This document shows, one piece after another, positions 49,205 to 57,310 of a DNA stretch of 64,000 nucleotides; the first letter of the stretch is position 1; each line of letters starts with the position of its first letter. The notes beneath the pieces were generated by a model that did not search any database, was not told where the DNA came from, and saw only the letters and a program-made list of their open reading frames with translations. Source of the DNA: Saccharothrix sp. ALI-22-I (GTDB lineage: Bacteria > Actinomycetota > Actinomycetes > Mycobacteriales > Pseudonocardiaceae); NCBI RefSeq assembly GCF_001984175.1, contig NZ_MTQP01000066.1, forward strand, positions 124,001 through 188,000, in the 5' to 3' direction. Made by a program: the position numbers and the translations under genes.

Positions 49205-50581
49205 ATGACATCCACGACATCGGTGTCCGCCCAGGCCGCCGCCGCGCTCAGCGAGCTGCGGGCGGCGCTGATCGGCGACGTGCTCGTGTCCACCGATCCC
49301 AACTACGACACCGTGCGCCGGGTGTGGAACGGCGCGGCCGACCACCACCCGGCCATGATCGCCCGGTGCGCGACCGAGCAGGACGTCGCGCTGGCCGTGC
49401 GGATCGCCCGGGAGAACGGCCTGCCGATCTCCGTGCGCGGCGGCGGCCACGACTGGGCCGGCCGCGCGGTGCGCGACGGCGGCGTGGTCATCGACCTGCG
49501 TTTCCTGCGCGCGGTGACCGTCGACCCGTACTCGTCGTCCATCGACGCCCAGGGCGGCACGACCGCGGGCATCGTCGGCGCGGCGGCCGACCGGCACGGG
49601 CTGGTCGCGGTGACCGGCACGGTCAAGGCCGTCGGCATCACCGGCCTGACCCTGGGCGGCGGGTACGGCCTGCTGGCGGGCAAGCACGGTCTGGCGCTGG
49701 ACAACCTGCTGTCCGCGCGGGTGGTGCTGGCCGACGGCTCCCAGGTCACCGCGAGCCAGGTGGAGAACCCGGACCTGTTCTGGGGACTGCGCGGCGGTGG
49801 CGGCAACTTCGGCGTGGTCACCCGCGCCACCTACCGGCTGCACCCGTTGCGGCGGGTGCTGTCGGGCATGGTGCTGTTCGGGCTGGACCAGGCCAGGACG
49901 GTGCTGCGGGGGTACCGCGAGCTGATCGCCGCCGCGCCCGACGAGCTGACCGTGATGACCGGGTTCTTCGCCGGTCCCGACGGTCAGGCGCTGCTGTACC
50001 TGCTGCCGTCGTGGAGCGGCGACCCCGGGCGGGCGCAGGGCCACGCCACGCGGATCAGCTCGCTGGGCAAGCCCATCTCGGCGCAACTGGGCCCGATGAC
50101 GCCGTTCGAGGCGCTGGGGCTGCTCGACGCGGTCGTGGTGGACGGCCGGCACACCACCGCGGCCAACCGGCAGGTGACCGAGGTGACCGACGAGGTGGCC
50201 GAGGTGCTGGTGGACGCGGCGGCCCGGATCACCTCGCCGTTCTCCGGCGTGTTCGTGCACCACTTCCACGGCGCCGCGGCACGGGTGCCGGTCACCTCCA
50301 CCGCGTTCGGCCTGCGTCGCGACCACAACCTGATCGAGGTCGTCGGGACGTGGCAGGACCGGCCCTCGGACGACGGCTCGGCGCACCGCGCGTGGACCGC
50401 GGCCCTGGACGGGGCTCTCGCGCCGCACGCGCTGCCCGGCGGCTACCCGAACCTGCTCGGCCCCGAGGAGCACGACCGGGTGCTCACCGCGTACGGCCCC
50501 AACGCTTCCCGGCTGATGGCTCTGAAGCGCCAGTACGACCCGGAGAACGTCTTCCGCGCGGTGCCCACGTTGACGCCCTGA
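49205..50581 (+). CDS. FAD-linked oxidase of the berberine-bridge-enzyme type
   Basis: 458 residues from ATG 49205, GGAGG upstream. The FAD domain has SVRGGGHDWAGRAV, whose His is the usual covalent flavin attachment site, and VGITGLTLGGGYGLLAGKHGLALDNLL, which lacks the Cys of bicovalent members. The ending LMALKRQYDPENVFRAV is the BBE motif. No signal peptide, so it is cytoplasmic. Family members oxidise C-N, C-O or C-C bonds in sugars and natural products with O2. Last gene of the plus-strand operon, followed by a strong terminator. Confidence 0.9.
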   Translation: MTSTTSVSAQAAAALSELRAALIGDVLVSTDPNYDTVRRVWNGAADHHPAMIARCATEQDVALAVRIARENGLPISVRGGGHDWAGRAVRDGGVVIDLRFLRAVTVDPYSSSIDAQGGTTAGIVGAAADRHGLVAVTGTVKAVGITGLTLGGGYGLLAGKHGLALDNLLSARVVLADGSQVTASQVENPDLFWGLRGGGGNFGVVTRATYRLHPLRRVLSGMVLFGLDQARTVLRGYRELIAAAPDELTVMTGFFAGPDGQALLYLLPSWSGDPGRAQGHATRISSLGKPISAQLGPMTPFEALGLLDAVVVDGRHTTAANRQVTEVTDEVAEVLVDAAARITSPFSGVFVHHFHGAAARVPVTSTAFGLRRDHNLIEVVGTWQDRPSDDGSAHRAWTAALDGALAPHALPGGYPNLLGPEEHDRVLTAYGPNASRLMALKRQYDPENVFRAVPTLTP

Positions 50582-50597
50582 CCGGCACGGATGTGGT

Positions 50598-50630
50598 GAT
50601 GGGCCAGGAGCTCGGTGCTCCTGGCCCATC
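50598..50630 (+). terminator. strong hairpin ending the 44.5-50.6 kb operon
   Basis: A perfect 14-bp stem GATGGGCCAGGAGC/GCTCCTGGCCCATC with a 5-nt loop lies 17 nt after the FAD oxidase stop. Confidence 0.75.
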
Positions 50631-50666
50631 AGCGCACCCGTGCCGACCGACACCGCACACGCCAAA

Positions 50667-50699
50667 GGGGGCACGCCCGGCAGGACCGGGCGTGCCCCC
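50667..50699 (-). terminator. strong hairpin after the SDR gene
   Basis: A perfect 14-bp stem GGGGGCACGCCCGG/CCGGGCGTGCCCCC with loop CAGGA lies 16 nt beyond the SDR stop. Two opposed terminators thus insulate the convergent operons. Confidence 0.75.
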
Positions 50700-50714
50700 C
50701 ATCACCGCGGGGTG

Positions 50715-51506
50715 TCACATGTTGGTCATCAGGCCGCCGTCGACGTAGTAGTCGGCGCCGACCACGTTGCCGGCCCGCTCGCTGGCCAGCAGCAGCACGA
50801 CGTCGGCGACCTCCTCGGGCTTGCTGAACCGCCCGCTGGCCGCCCGACTCGCGACCTCCTTCATGAACGCGTCACCGTCGACGCCGGTGGCCCTGGTGAA
50901 CGCCGAGGCGATGCCTTCCTCGCTGGTCCACATGTCGGTGACGGTGGGACCGGGGCTGACCGTGTTGACCCGGATGTTGCGCGGGCCGAACTCCTTGGAC
51001 AGCGCCTTGGAGAAGTTGGTCAGCGCGGCCTTGGACGCGGTGTAGTCGTAGACGTCCGGGTCGGGCAGGTAGGCCATCACCGAGCTGACGTTGACGATCG
51101 AGCCCTTGCCCCGCTCCAGCAGGTGCGGCACGGCCGCGCGGCACACCCGCACCGCGGCCATCAGGTTCATGGTCAGGCTCCAGTCCCAGTCGGCGTCGGT
51201 GATGGACAGGAAGCCCTCGTTGCGCCGGACCACGCCGCCGAGGTTGTTCACCACGACGTCCAGGCCGCCGAAGCGCGCCACCGCGGCGTCGACCAGCTTG
51301 GCCGGGCCCTCGGGCGTGCTCAGGTCCACCGCGACCGGGTGCACCGTGGGGTGGGTGGCGGCCAGGTCGGCGAGGGCGCCGGAAGTCCCCCGCGCGCCCG
51401 CCGCGACGTGCACCCCCTCGTCGGCGAGCGCCCTGGTCACCGCGAGCCCGATACCGCGGCTCGCCCCGGTCACCACGGCGACTTTCCCGGACAGGTGCAG
51501 GTCCAT
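50715..51506 (-). CDS. SDR family oxidoreductase
   Basis: 263 residues from ATG 51506 with AAGGAG upstream. Classical SDR motifs: TGASRGIG cofactor loop, NNLGG (variant of NNAG), catalytic Ser in VNVSSVMAYLPDPD and YDYTASKAAL (Tyr-x-x-x-Lys), and a C-terminal VVGADYYVDGGLMTNM. NAD(P)-dependent oxidation of an alcohol or reduction of a ketone is expected. The frame is open upstream of the ATG but without similarity. Divergent from the cupin gene. Confidence 0.92.
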   Translation of the reverse strand: MDLHLSGKVAVVTGASRGIGLAVTRALADEGVHVAAGARGTSGALADLAATHPTVHPVAVDLSTPEGPAKLVDAAVARFGGLDVVVNNLGGVVRRNEGFLSITDADWDWSLTMNLMAAVRVCRAAVPHLLERGKGSIVNVSSVMAYLPDPDVYDYTASKAALTNFSKALSKEFGPRNIRVNTVSPGPTVTDMWTSEEGIASAFTRATGVDGDAFMKEVASRAASGRFSKPEEVADVVLLLASERAGNVVGADYYVDGGLMTNM

Positions 51507-51741
51507 GTTCTTCTCCTTCTTCGTCAACGGGTGCCGGACGGTGCCCAACGTATTGTCAAAGAATTCCGCTGCGTTTCCCGAGCCTACTGACCACCTCGGC
51601 TGCCAACCCTCCGACCAGGGCGGAACGCCCGCACTTCGTGCGATGCGGGCCGCACTTAACGTTGCTCCGGACGGTGGCCGGAATCGCTTCTCCGGAATTC
51701 GTCGCGGCGCTAGTCTCGGCGGCGGACGAAAGGAGTTATCC

Positions 51742-52230
51742 ATGCCGGAAGTCATTCACCATTCCGCTGGAAAAGGCCCCTCGGTGTGGTTCGGCGACGC
51801 CGTCTACACGTTCAAGGCGACCACCGCGACCACGGGCGGCTCGTTGACCTTCGCCGAGGCGACCGTGCCGCCCGGCGGCGGTCCGCCCCCGCACGTGCAC
51901 CCGTCCACCGACGAGGCGTTCTTCATCCTCGGTGGTGAGCTGGAGTTCCTGAAGGGCGAGGAGACGTTCCTCGCGGGCGAGGGCGATTTCGTGTGGGTGC
52001 CGCGCGGCACCCGCCACCGCTTCCGCAACGTGGGGCTGCACAACTCGCGGATGCTGTTCCTGTTCACGCCCGCCGCGGGTATGGAGGGGTTCTTCAACGC
52101 CATCGGCACGGAGGCCAAGCCGGGCGTGGCGCCCGCGCCGCTGACCCCCGAGCAGATGCGGCAGATCGTCGAGCTGGCCCCGCAGTACGGGATCATGCTG
52201 TCGCCGCCTCCTCCCGGTCGCGCCGCCTGA
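51742..52230 (+). CDS. cupin domain protein
   Basis: 162 residues from ATG 51742, with AAAGGAG upstream. The cupin motifs are PPPHVHPSTDEAFFILGGELEF (metal His pair and Glu) and VPRGTRHRFRN. The last 45 residues are a helical extension. Quercetinase-like small cupins act as dioxygenases, isomerases or ligand binders; the activity is not defined here. Preceded by a 235-nt gap shared with the divergent SDR gene. Confidence 0.85.
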   Translation: MPEVIHHSAGKGPSVWFGDAVYTFKATTATTGGSLTFAEATVPPGGGPPPHVHPSTDEAFFILGGELEFLKGEETFLAGEGDFVWVPRGTRHRFRNVGLHNSRMLFLFTPAAGMEGFFNAIGTEAKPGVAPAPLTPEQMRQIVELAPQYGIMLSPPPPGRAA

Positions 52231-52231
52231 G

Positions 52232-52331
52232 CACCCGGCACAGCCGGGTGTGCCCCGAAGCGGTCAGGGCGGGACCCGACCGCGGGGCGATTCCGGAGGG
52301 CACCGACGCGACTTCGCGTCGGTGCCCTCCG
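52232..52331. terminator. two hairpins between cupin and TetR genes
   Basis: An 8-bp stem CACCCGGC/GCCGGGTG (52232-52250) follows the cupin stop at once. A near-perfect 18-bp stem with arms from CGGAGGGCACCGACGCGA (52294-52331) lies 51 nt beyond the TetR stop. They terminate convergent transcripts. Confidence 0.7.
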
Positions 52332-52382
52332 ACTTTCCCGGCACAGGCACGGGCACCGCAGGCCGCGGCGTACCGGACGCCG

Positions 52383-52985
52383 TCACGGCCCGGTCGACTT
52401 CGGAGCCACCGACTTCGGAGCCACGGCCGACAGGACCGCCTCGGCCAGCCGCCGGGCGTGCTTCGCCGGACCTTGCGCGCCGAGCGACTGGCTCGACGCG
52501 TGCAGCCCTTCGAAGATCAGCGTGAGCTGGTCGGCGAGCGCGGCCGGGTCGTCGACGCCGAGCCGCGCGGTCAGCTCACCGAGGCGGTCCCGGATCCAGA
52601 CCTTCGCCGCCACCGCGTTGCGGTGCGCGGACAGTTCCGGGTCGGGGAACTCGGCCAGCGTCATCAGGAAGGCGCAGCCGCGGCACTGGTCCGACGCGAC
52701 CTGGGCGAAGATCTCGTCGAACAGCGCCAGGATCTGGTCGCGCGGGTCGTTCCCGGCGGCGGTGACCACCGACCGGAACAGTGCGCGGAACTCGTCGTCC
52801 GCCTGTTGGACGTACGCGCCGACCAGCTCGTCCTTGGAGGCGAACAGCCGGTAGAGGGTCGTCGGGGCGACGCCCGCCTCGGTCGCCACGAGATCGACAC
52901 CGGTGGCCCTGATACCCCGCCAGTAGAACAACTGCTGAGCCACCCGCAGCACGTGCGACCGGGTCTCAGCTGCGGTGCGTTGCAC
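52383..52985 (-). CDS. TetR family regulator (paralogue 2)
   Basis: 200 residues from GTG 52985, GAGGGGG upstream. HTH: TRSHVLRVAQQLFYWRGIRATGVDLVATEAGVAPTTLYRLFASKDEL. The ligand domain has QCRGCAFLMTLAEFPDPELSAHRNAVA. Nearly the same architecture and many identical positions as the 38.7-kb TetR. It diverges from the MFS exporter gene across a promoter that carries a perfect operator palindrome, so repression of the exporter and of itself is the simplest model. Confidence 0.92.
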   Translation of the reverse strand: MQRTAAETRSHVLRVAQQLFYWRGIRATGVDLVATEAGVAPTTLYRLFASKDELVGAYVQQADDEFRALFRSVVTAAGNDPRDQILALFDEIFAQVASDQCRGCAFLMTLAEFPDPELSAHRNAVAAKVWIRDRLGELTARLGVDDPAALADQLTLIFEGLHASSQSLGAQGPAKHARRLAEAVLSAVAPKSVAPKSTGP

Positions 52986-53000
52986 AAAGCCCCCTCGCGG

Positions 53001-53029
53001 TTGCGATGTTAGGGAAGGTTCCCTATAGT
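53001..53029 (+). promoter_or_regulatory. MFS gene promoter with embedded TetR operator, site 2
   Basis: TTGCGA (53001-53006) and TATAGT (53024-53029) are 17 nt apart. TAGGGAA-GG-TTCCCTA (53010-53025) is a perfect palindrome in the spacer that touches the -10 box, so a bound repressor would block polymerase. It is the best-conserved copy of the TWGGGA-N4-TCCSTAA motif. Confidence 0.65.
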
Positions 53030-53132
53030 CTAACTCGGCGACGGCACCCTTGGCCACAACGGGTTGGGGCGAGCCAGTAGCCGACGGTCGGTTCGTTGGC
53101 GGAAAACCAAGCAAGACCTAAGGAAGGTGCAC

Positions 53133-54371
53133 ATGAGTACCCAGCAACCGGCGTTGAGCCCGGGCCGGACCAACCTGGCCCTCGCGACGCTGTTCCTCGG
53201 CACGTTCGTGCTGGGCAGCGCCGAGCTCCTCGTCGTCGGCGTTCTCAACTTGATCGCCAACGACCTACAGGTCTCCATCCCCGCCGCCGGTTACCTCGTG
53301 ACCGCGTACGCGCTGGGCCTGACGATCGGCGGTCCCATCCTGACCGCGCTCACCATCAAGCTGAACAAGCGGACCATCCTGCTCGGCGCACTGGTCCTGT
53401 ACATCCTGGGGAACCTGATCCCGGTGTTCAGCGCGAGCTACGGGCTGTTCATCGTGGCCCGTGCGTTCACCGGCTCGATCCAGGGCCTGTTCGTCGGCGT
53501 CGCGATCGTCGCGGGCATCTCGATCGTCCCGCCGGAGCGCATGGGTCGCGCGATCTCCGTGGTCATCGCCGGTTTCGCGGTGTCGGCCGCGCTGGGCGTG
53601 CCACTGGGCACGCTGGTCGGCCAGGCGCTGGGCTGGCGCGGTTCGTTCGTCGCGGTGGTCGCCCTCGGTGTGATCGCGCTCGTCGCCACGCTCGCGCTGG
53701 TTCCGTCCGTGCCGAGCATGGGCGGCGGCGCGGGCAACCAGGCCAAGTACGCGTTCGCCCCGCGGGTGCTCGCCGTGCTGTTCCTGGTCTTCCTGGTGAT
53801 GGCGGCGCAGTACTCGGCGCTGACCTACATCGTGCCGTTCCTGGAGAACGTCACCGGCGTCTCCGGCTCGATGCTCAGCGTGTTCCTGCTCGCCTACGGC
53901 GTGGCCACCGCGGTGGGCACGCTCGGCGGCGGCCGGTTCGCCGACAAGAACGCCGGGCGCACCCTGATCGTCGCCTCGATCGGCGTCGTCATCGCACTGG
54001 GCGCGCTCTACCTGATCGGCGCGTGGGCGATCCTGGTCATCGTGGCGCTGCTGGTCTGGGGCGTCTTCGGGTTCGGCATGGTGCCCTCGTTCCAGTACCG
54101 GGTGGTCAGCCTCGCCGGTCCGGGTGGCGCGCTGGCGTCCTCGCTGCCCGCTTCGGCGGTCAACGCGGGCATCGCGTTCGGCTCGATCGCGGGCGGCGTG
54201 GCGATCGGCAGCTTCAGCGCATCGTCCGCGGTGCTCACCGGCGTGATCATCGCGGTGATCGCGGTCCCGGTCGCCTGGGCCACCAGCTTCATCAAGCCGC
54301 CGGTGATCGACGAGGCGCCCGCCGAGGCTCCCGTCACCGCCGCCGCCACGCCCGCTCCCGAGCCCGCGTAG
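53133..54371 (+). CDS. MFS drug-efflux-type transporter
   Basis: 412 residues from ATG 53133, with AAGGAAGG upstream. Twelve hydrophobic segments. TLFLGTFVLGSAELLVVGVLNLIANDLQVSIPAAGYLVTAYALGLTIGGPI is the N-terminal signature of the DHA1 (AraJ/Cmx-like) family, whose members export drugs or sugars by proton antiport. Control by the divergent TetR suggests export of a compound the regulator senses, possibly a product of this region. Confidence 0.92.
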   Translation: MSTQQPALSPGRTNLALATLFLGTFVLGSAELLVVGVLNLIANDLQVSIPAAGYLVTAYALGLTIGGPILTALTIKLNKRTILLGALVLYILGNLIPVFSASYGLFIVARAFTGSIQGLFVGVAIVAGISIVPPERMGRAISVVIAGFAVSAALGVPLGTLVGQALGWRGSFVAVVALGVIALVATLALVPSVPSMGGGAGNQAKYAFAPRVLAVLFLVFLVMAAQYSALTYIVPFLENVTGVSGSMLSVFLLAYGVATAVGTLGGGRFADKNAGRTLIVASIGVVIALGALYLIGAWAILVIVALLVWGVFGFGMVPSFQYRVVSLAGPGGALASSLPASAVNAGIAFGSIAGGVAIGSFSASSAVLTGVIIAVIAVPVAWATSFIKPPVIDEAPAEAPVTAAATPAPEPA

Positions 54372-54393
54372 CGGTTCGTCCCGGCACCACACT

Positions 54394-54429
54394 CACGGCG
54401 GTGGCAGCGTTGGCGCTGCCACCGCCGTG
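54394..54429 (+). terminator. hairpin after the MFS gene
   Basis: A perfect 16-bp stem CACGGCGGTGGCAGCG/CGCTGCCACCGCCGTG with loop TTGG lies 22 nt after the MFS stop. Right after it, ACCCGTTCAAGCG is repeated in tandem (54430-54455), leading into the next ribosome site. Confidence 0.75.
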
Positions 54430-54466
54430 ACCCGTTCAAGCGACCCGTTCAAGCGATCGGAGCGAC

Positions 54467-55339
54467 ATGCGTATCGGAGCGGTGTTCCCGCACACCGAGA
54501 TCGGTGACGACCCCGGTGTCGTCCGGGCCTGGGCACAGTCGGTCGAGGAGTTCGGCTACCACCACGTGCTCGCCTTCGACCACGTGCTCGGCGTCGGTGC
54601 CGGCACCCGCCCGGGGTGGCAGGGCTACACCAACGACGCGGCGTTCCACGAGCCGCTGGTGCTGTTCGGCTTCCTCGCCGGCGTCACCACGACGTTGGAG
54701 CTGACCACCGGCGTGCTGGTGCTGCCGCAGCGGCAGACGGCGCTGGTGGCCAAGCAGGCCGCGCAGGTCCACCTGCTCAGCGGCGGCAGGCTCCGCCTGG
54801 GCGTGGGCATCGGCTGGAACGAGGTGGAGTACGAGGCCCTGGGCCAGACGTTCGGCAACCGCGGGGTGCGCAGCGAGGAGCAGGTCGCACTGATGCGCGC
54901 GCTGTGGGCGCAGTCCACTGTGGACTTCGAAGGGCGGTGGCACCGGGTGGACGGCGCGGGGATCAACCCGCGGCCGGGTCCCGGCGCCATCCCGGTCTGG
55001 TTCGGCGGCTACAGCGAGCGGACCCTGCGGCGGGTCGGCAGGCTCGGCGACGGCTGGATGCCGCGCCGGTGGCCCGACGAGACCGCCCACGACATGCTGG
55101 AGCGCGTGCGGGCGTACGCGCGCGAGGCGGGCCGCGACCCGGCGACGATCGGCTTCGAGACCCGACTGACCCTGGCCCAGGTGCCGGAGGGCAACCGGGC
55201 CGAGTTCGTCCGCGGGTGGCGCGACATCGGGGCGACCCACCTGTGCGTCGACACCATGTCGATGGGTCTGTCCTCCCCCGAGCAGCACCTGGAAGTCCTG
55301 CGCGACACGCTCAAGCTCATCGAGTCGGCCCTCACCTGA
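54467..55339 (+). CDS. LLM class F420-dependent oxidoreductase
   Basis: 290 residues. MRIGAVFPHTEIGDDPGVVRAWAQSVEEFGYHHVLAFDHVLGV, TTGVLVLPQRQTALVAKQAAQVHLLSGGRLRLGVGIGWNEVEYEALG and VWFGGYSERTLRRVGRLGDGWMP identify the F420-binding luciferase-like group. A reductase or dehydrogenase on an unknown substrate. It is separated from the MFS gene by a terminator and followed by another, so it is a single transcription unit. Confidence 0.9.
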   Translation: MRIGAVFPHTEIGDDPGVVRAWAQSVEEFGYHHVLAFDHVLGVGAGTRPGWQGYTNDAAFHEPLVLFGFLAGVTTTLELTTGVLVLPQRQTALVAKQAAQVHLLSGGRLRLGVGIGWNEVEYEALGQTFGNRGVRSEEQVALMRALWAQSTVDFEGRWHRVDGAGINPRPGPGAIPVWFGGYSERTLRRVGRLGDGWMPRRWPDETAHDMLERVRAYAREAGRDPATIGFETRLTLAQVPEGNRAEFVRGWRDIGATHLCVDTMSMGLSSPEQHLEVLRDTLKLIESALT

Positions 55340-55348
55340 CGACAGCAC

Positions 55349-55397
55349 GGGGATGCCCCCTTCGTCACCGGTGGGCCGGGACGAAGGGGGCATCCCC
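55349..55397. terminator. long bidirectional terminator hairpin
   Basis: A perfect 18-bp stem GGGGATGCCCCCTTCGTC and complement, with a 13-nt loop, sits between the convergent F420 oxidoreductase and DUF2306 genes. Confidence 0.8.
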
Positions 55398-55406
55398 GTC
55401 GGGGTG

Positions 55407-56174
55407 TCAGCCGGTCGGTTCGGCGGCGACCGGCGTGCGCGCCTGGCTCGCCCGACGCGCGCGCCGCTTGGGGCGCAGCAGGTACCACTCGACGAAGACC
55501 AGGTGGATCATCATCGCGATGAACAGACCCATCGCCTCGGACAACACGAAGGTGTCGCGGCTGGCGGGGTAGGTGTCGGGCAGCAGCCAGCCGAGCAGCG
55601 CGACCTGGCCGTACACGAACGGGCGTGCGGTGGCGATGCAGGTGGTCAGCGCGACGCTGCGCAGCATCCAGCGGCGGTGGTCGTCGAACCGGCGCCCGCG
55701 CGCGGCCCGCAGGCCGGCCACCGAGCTGATCATCCACAGCACGCCCATCACACCCAGGACCATGCGCGGACCGTGGCCGGAGGTGGCCAGGAACGCCACC
55801 GGGAACGCCAGGATGCCCGACGGGAACACGCCCAGCCCGAAGTAGACGTAGCCGATTCTGCGGTGCCAGCGGGGATGGTTGTTGCGGAACCAGGGCCAGA
55901 CCTGGACCCACGCGGTCGAGATGGCGATGGCACCGAAGATCACGTGCAACGCGATGATCGGGTACTGCCAGGGCAGCTCCGGGCGGGCTGGCGAGGCCAG
56001 CGAGATGGACTCGTCGAAGATGACGTAGCGCCAGCCGCCGGTGACCGCGAAACCGATGCAGTAGATGGCGAGCAGCAGCACCCACCACTGGCTGCGCCAG
56101 GCGGACCGGGTGCGCCCGCCACCCGACGCGGTGGCCGCGGGGCGGACGTCTTCCTGTTCGTCGAGGGTTGTCAT
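55407..56174 (-). CDS. DUF2306 membrane protein
   Basis: 255 residues with about six membrane helices. HVIFGAIAISTAWVQVWPWFRNNHPRWHRRIGYVYFGLGV and RRFDDHRRWMLRSVALTTCIATARP are typical of DUF2306, a family with conserved His residues resembling haem-binding four-helix membrane proteins. The function is unknown. It lies 128 nt downstream of the ABM gene on the same strand and may be cotranscribed with it. Confidence 0.85.
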   Translation of the reverse strand: MTTLDEQEDVRPAATASGGGRTRSAWRSQWWVLLLAIYCIGFAVTGGWRYVIFDESISLASPARPELPWQYPIIALHVIFGAIAISTAWVQVWPWFRNNHPRWHRRIGYVYFGLGVFPSGILAFPVAFLATSGHGPRMVLGVMGVLWMISSVAGLRAARGRRFDDHRRWMLRSVALTTCIATARPFVYGQVALLGWLLPDTYPASRDTFVLSEAMGLFIAMMIHLVFVEWYLLRPKRRARRASQARTPVAAEPTG

Positions 56175-56302
56175 GAATTCTCCGATCCGGCGCGGCCGGT
56201 AGTGCCGAGCGGTCAGTGGGGAAGACGGTGTTCAGGGCGGATCTCCGCGGGCGCGGAGATCCGCCGGGAATCGAGCGCGAGCCGCGCGGACGAGGCAGGT
56301 GG

Positions 56303-56602
56303 TCAGGACTGGTTGACCAGGGTGTAGCTGCCGGCGGCCACCGTGGTCTTGTCGACCGCGGCCAGGAACTCCTGCGTCTCCGGCGCGCCGAAGAAGCCGT
56401 TGATGGTGGCCTGGGCGTCCTCCGGGGTGGCCCAGAGCACGACCACGAACCACTCGCCTTCGGCGCTCACCGAGGACCAGCGGGACACGAAGCCGGGCTG
56501 CTGTGCCATGTACTCGAAGTGGACCTTCTTGTCGCGTTCCCGGAAATCGGCCTCGGTAACGCCGTCGATCAGCCGGAACCTGATGTTCTCGACAACACTC
56601 AT
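56303..56602 (-). CDS. antibiotic biosynthesis monooxygenase (ABM) domain protein
   Basis: 99 residues from ATG 56602. VVENIRFRLIDGVTEADFRERDKKVHFEYMAQQPGFVSRWSSVSAEGEWFVVVLWATPEDAQATING shows the ABM ferredoxin-like barrel pattern (PGF segment, then aromatic-rich strand and helix). Members include cofactor-free oxygenases and haem-degrading enzymes. Divergent from the HbpS-like gene, 256 nt apart. Confidence 0.8.
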   Translation of the reverse strand: MSVVENIRFRLIDGVTEADFRERDKKVHFEYMAQQPGFVSRWSSVSAEGEWFVVVLWATPEDAQATINGFFGAPETQEFLAAVDKTTVAAGSYTLVNQS

Positions 56603-56815
56603 CTGTTCTCGCACCTCAATTTCTAACCGGCATTGCAACTCTTTCGATGGCAGTCTTGAGCCGTGCCCAACGCTACCGATCGAGTGCCTTGTCGGATATT
56701 TATCGAGAATGCGAGGACTTCACTTCGTGAGGTTCTGCGCGGTAATTGACCGAATACCTCCCGGCGGCTCGCTTGCCCTTGCGCCGGGACGGTACTACGG
56801 TGGGCACCGGAACGG

Positions 56816-56833
56816 TAGGGATCGTTCCGTAAC
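56816..56833 (+). promoter_or_regulatory. putative TetR operator, site 3, over a -10 box
   Basis: TAGGGA-TCGT-TCCGTAA matches the sites at 39,362 and 53,010 with one arm mismatch and the same 4-nt spacer. It overlaps TAACAT (56830-56835), a possible -10 for the HbpS-like gene 24 nt downstream. An overlapping CGGAACG-N8-CGTTCCG repeat (56808-56829) is an alternative site. Confidence 0.5.
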
Positions 56834-56858
56834 ATTTTCTGGACGAACGAGGTTGCCC

Positions 56859-57272
56859 GTGACCACCACCCCGACCGTGTCCTTCCGACAAGCCCGCCGA
56901 GCGCTCGACGCGGCCGTCTCCCACGCGGAGGGCGTCGGTGCCCAGGTGGGCATCGCGATCGTCGACCAGGGCGGCCACGTCCGCGTGCTGGTGCGCCTGG
57001 ACGGCGCGAACCTGATGGCCGCCGACTGGGCGCTGGGCAAGGCGCTGACCGCCGCGTACACCGGCATGGGCACCGACGACTTCGGCCGGTTCGCCGCGGG
57101 CAACCCCGCGGTGCTGGCCGCGGTGCACTCCAAGCCCGGGCTCAACGTGCTGCCCGGCGGCGTGCCGATCGTCGTCGACGGCGTCACGGCGGGCGCGGTC
57201 GGCATCGCGGGCGCACCCGGCCCGGTGGAACGCGCCATCGCCGAAGCCGCCATCGCCGCCCTGGGCGACTGA
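56859..57272 (+). CDS. HbpS/GlcG-family haem-binding-like protein
   Basis: 137 residues from GTG 56859, GAGG upstream. SFRQARRALDAAVSHAEGVGAQVGIAIVDQGGHVRVLVRLDGA and VPIVVDGVTAGAVGIAGAPGPVERAIAEAAIAAL match the GlcG/HbpS fold, whose members bind haem or small ligands (HbpS is a redox sensor accessory protein in Streptomyces). No signal peptide here, so it is cytoplasmic. It stands divergent from the ABM gene and convergent with the phosphatase gene. Confidence 0.88.
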   Translation: MTTTPTVSFRQARRALDAAVSHAEGVGAQVGIAIVDQGGHVRVLVRLDGANLMAADWALGKALTAAYTGMGTDDFGRFAAGNPAVLAAVHSKPGLNVLPGGVPIVVDGVTAGAVGIAGAPGPVERAIAEAAIAALGD

Positions 57273-57310
57273 CCTCGCCGCTCGGGTTCGCAGAGGTTCG
57301 CCCCCGCGGC

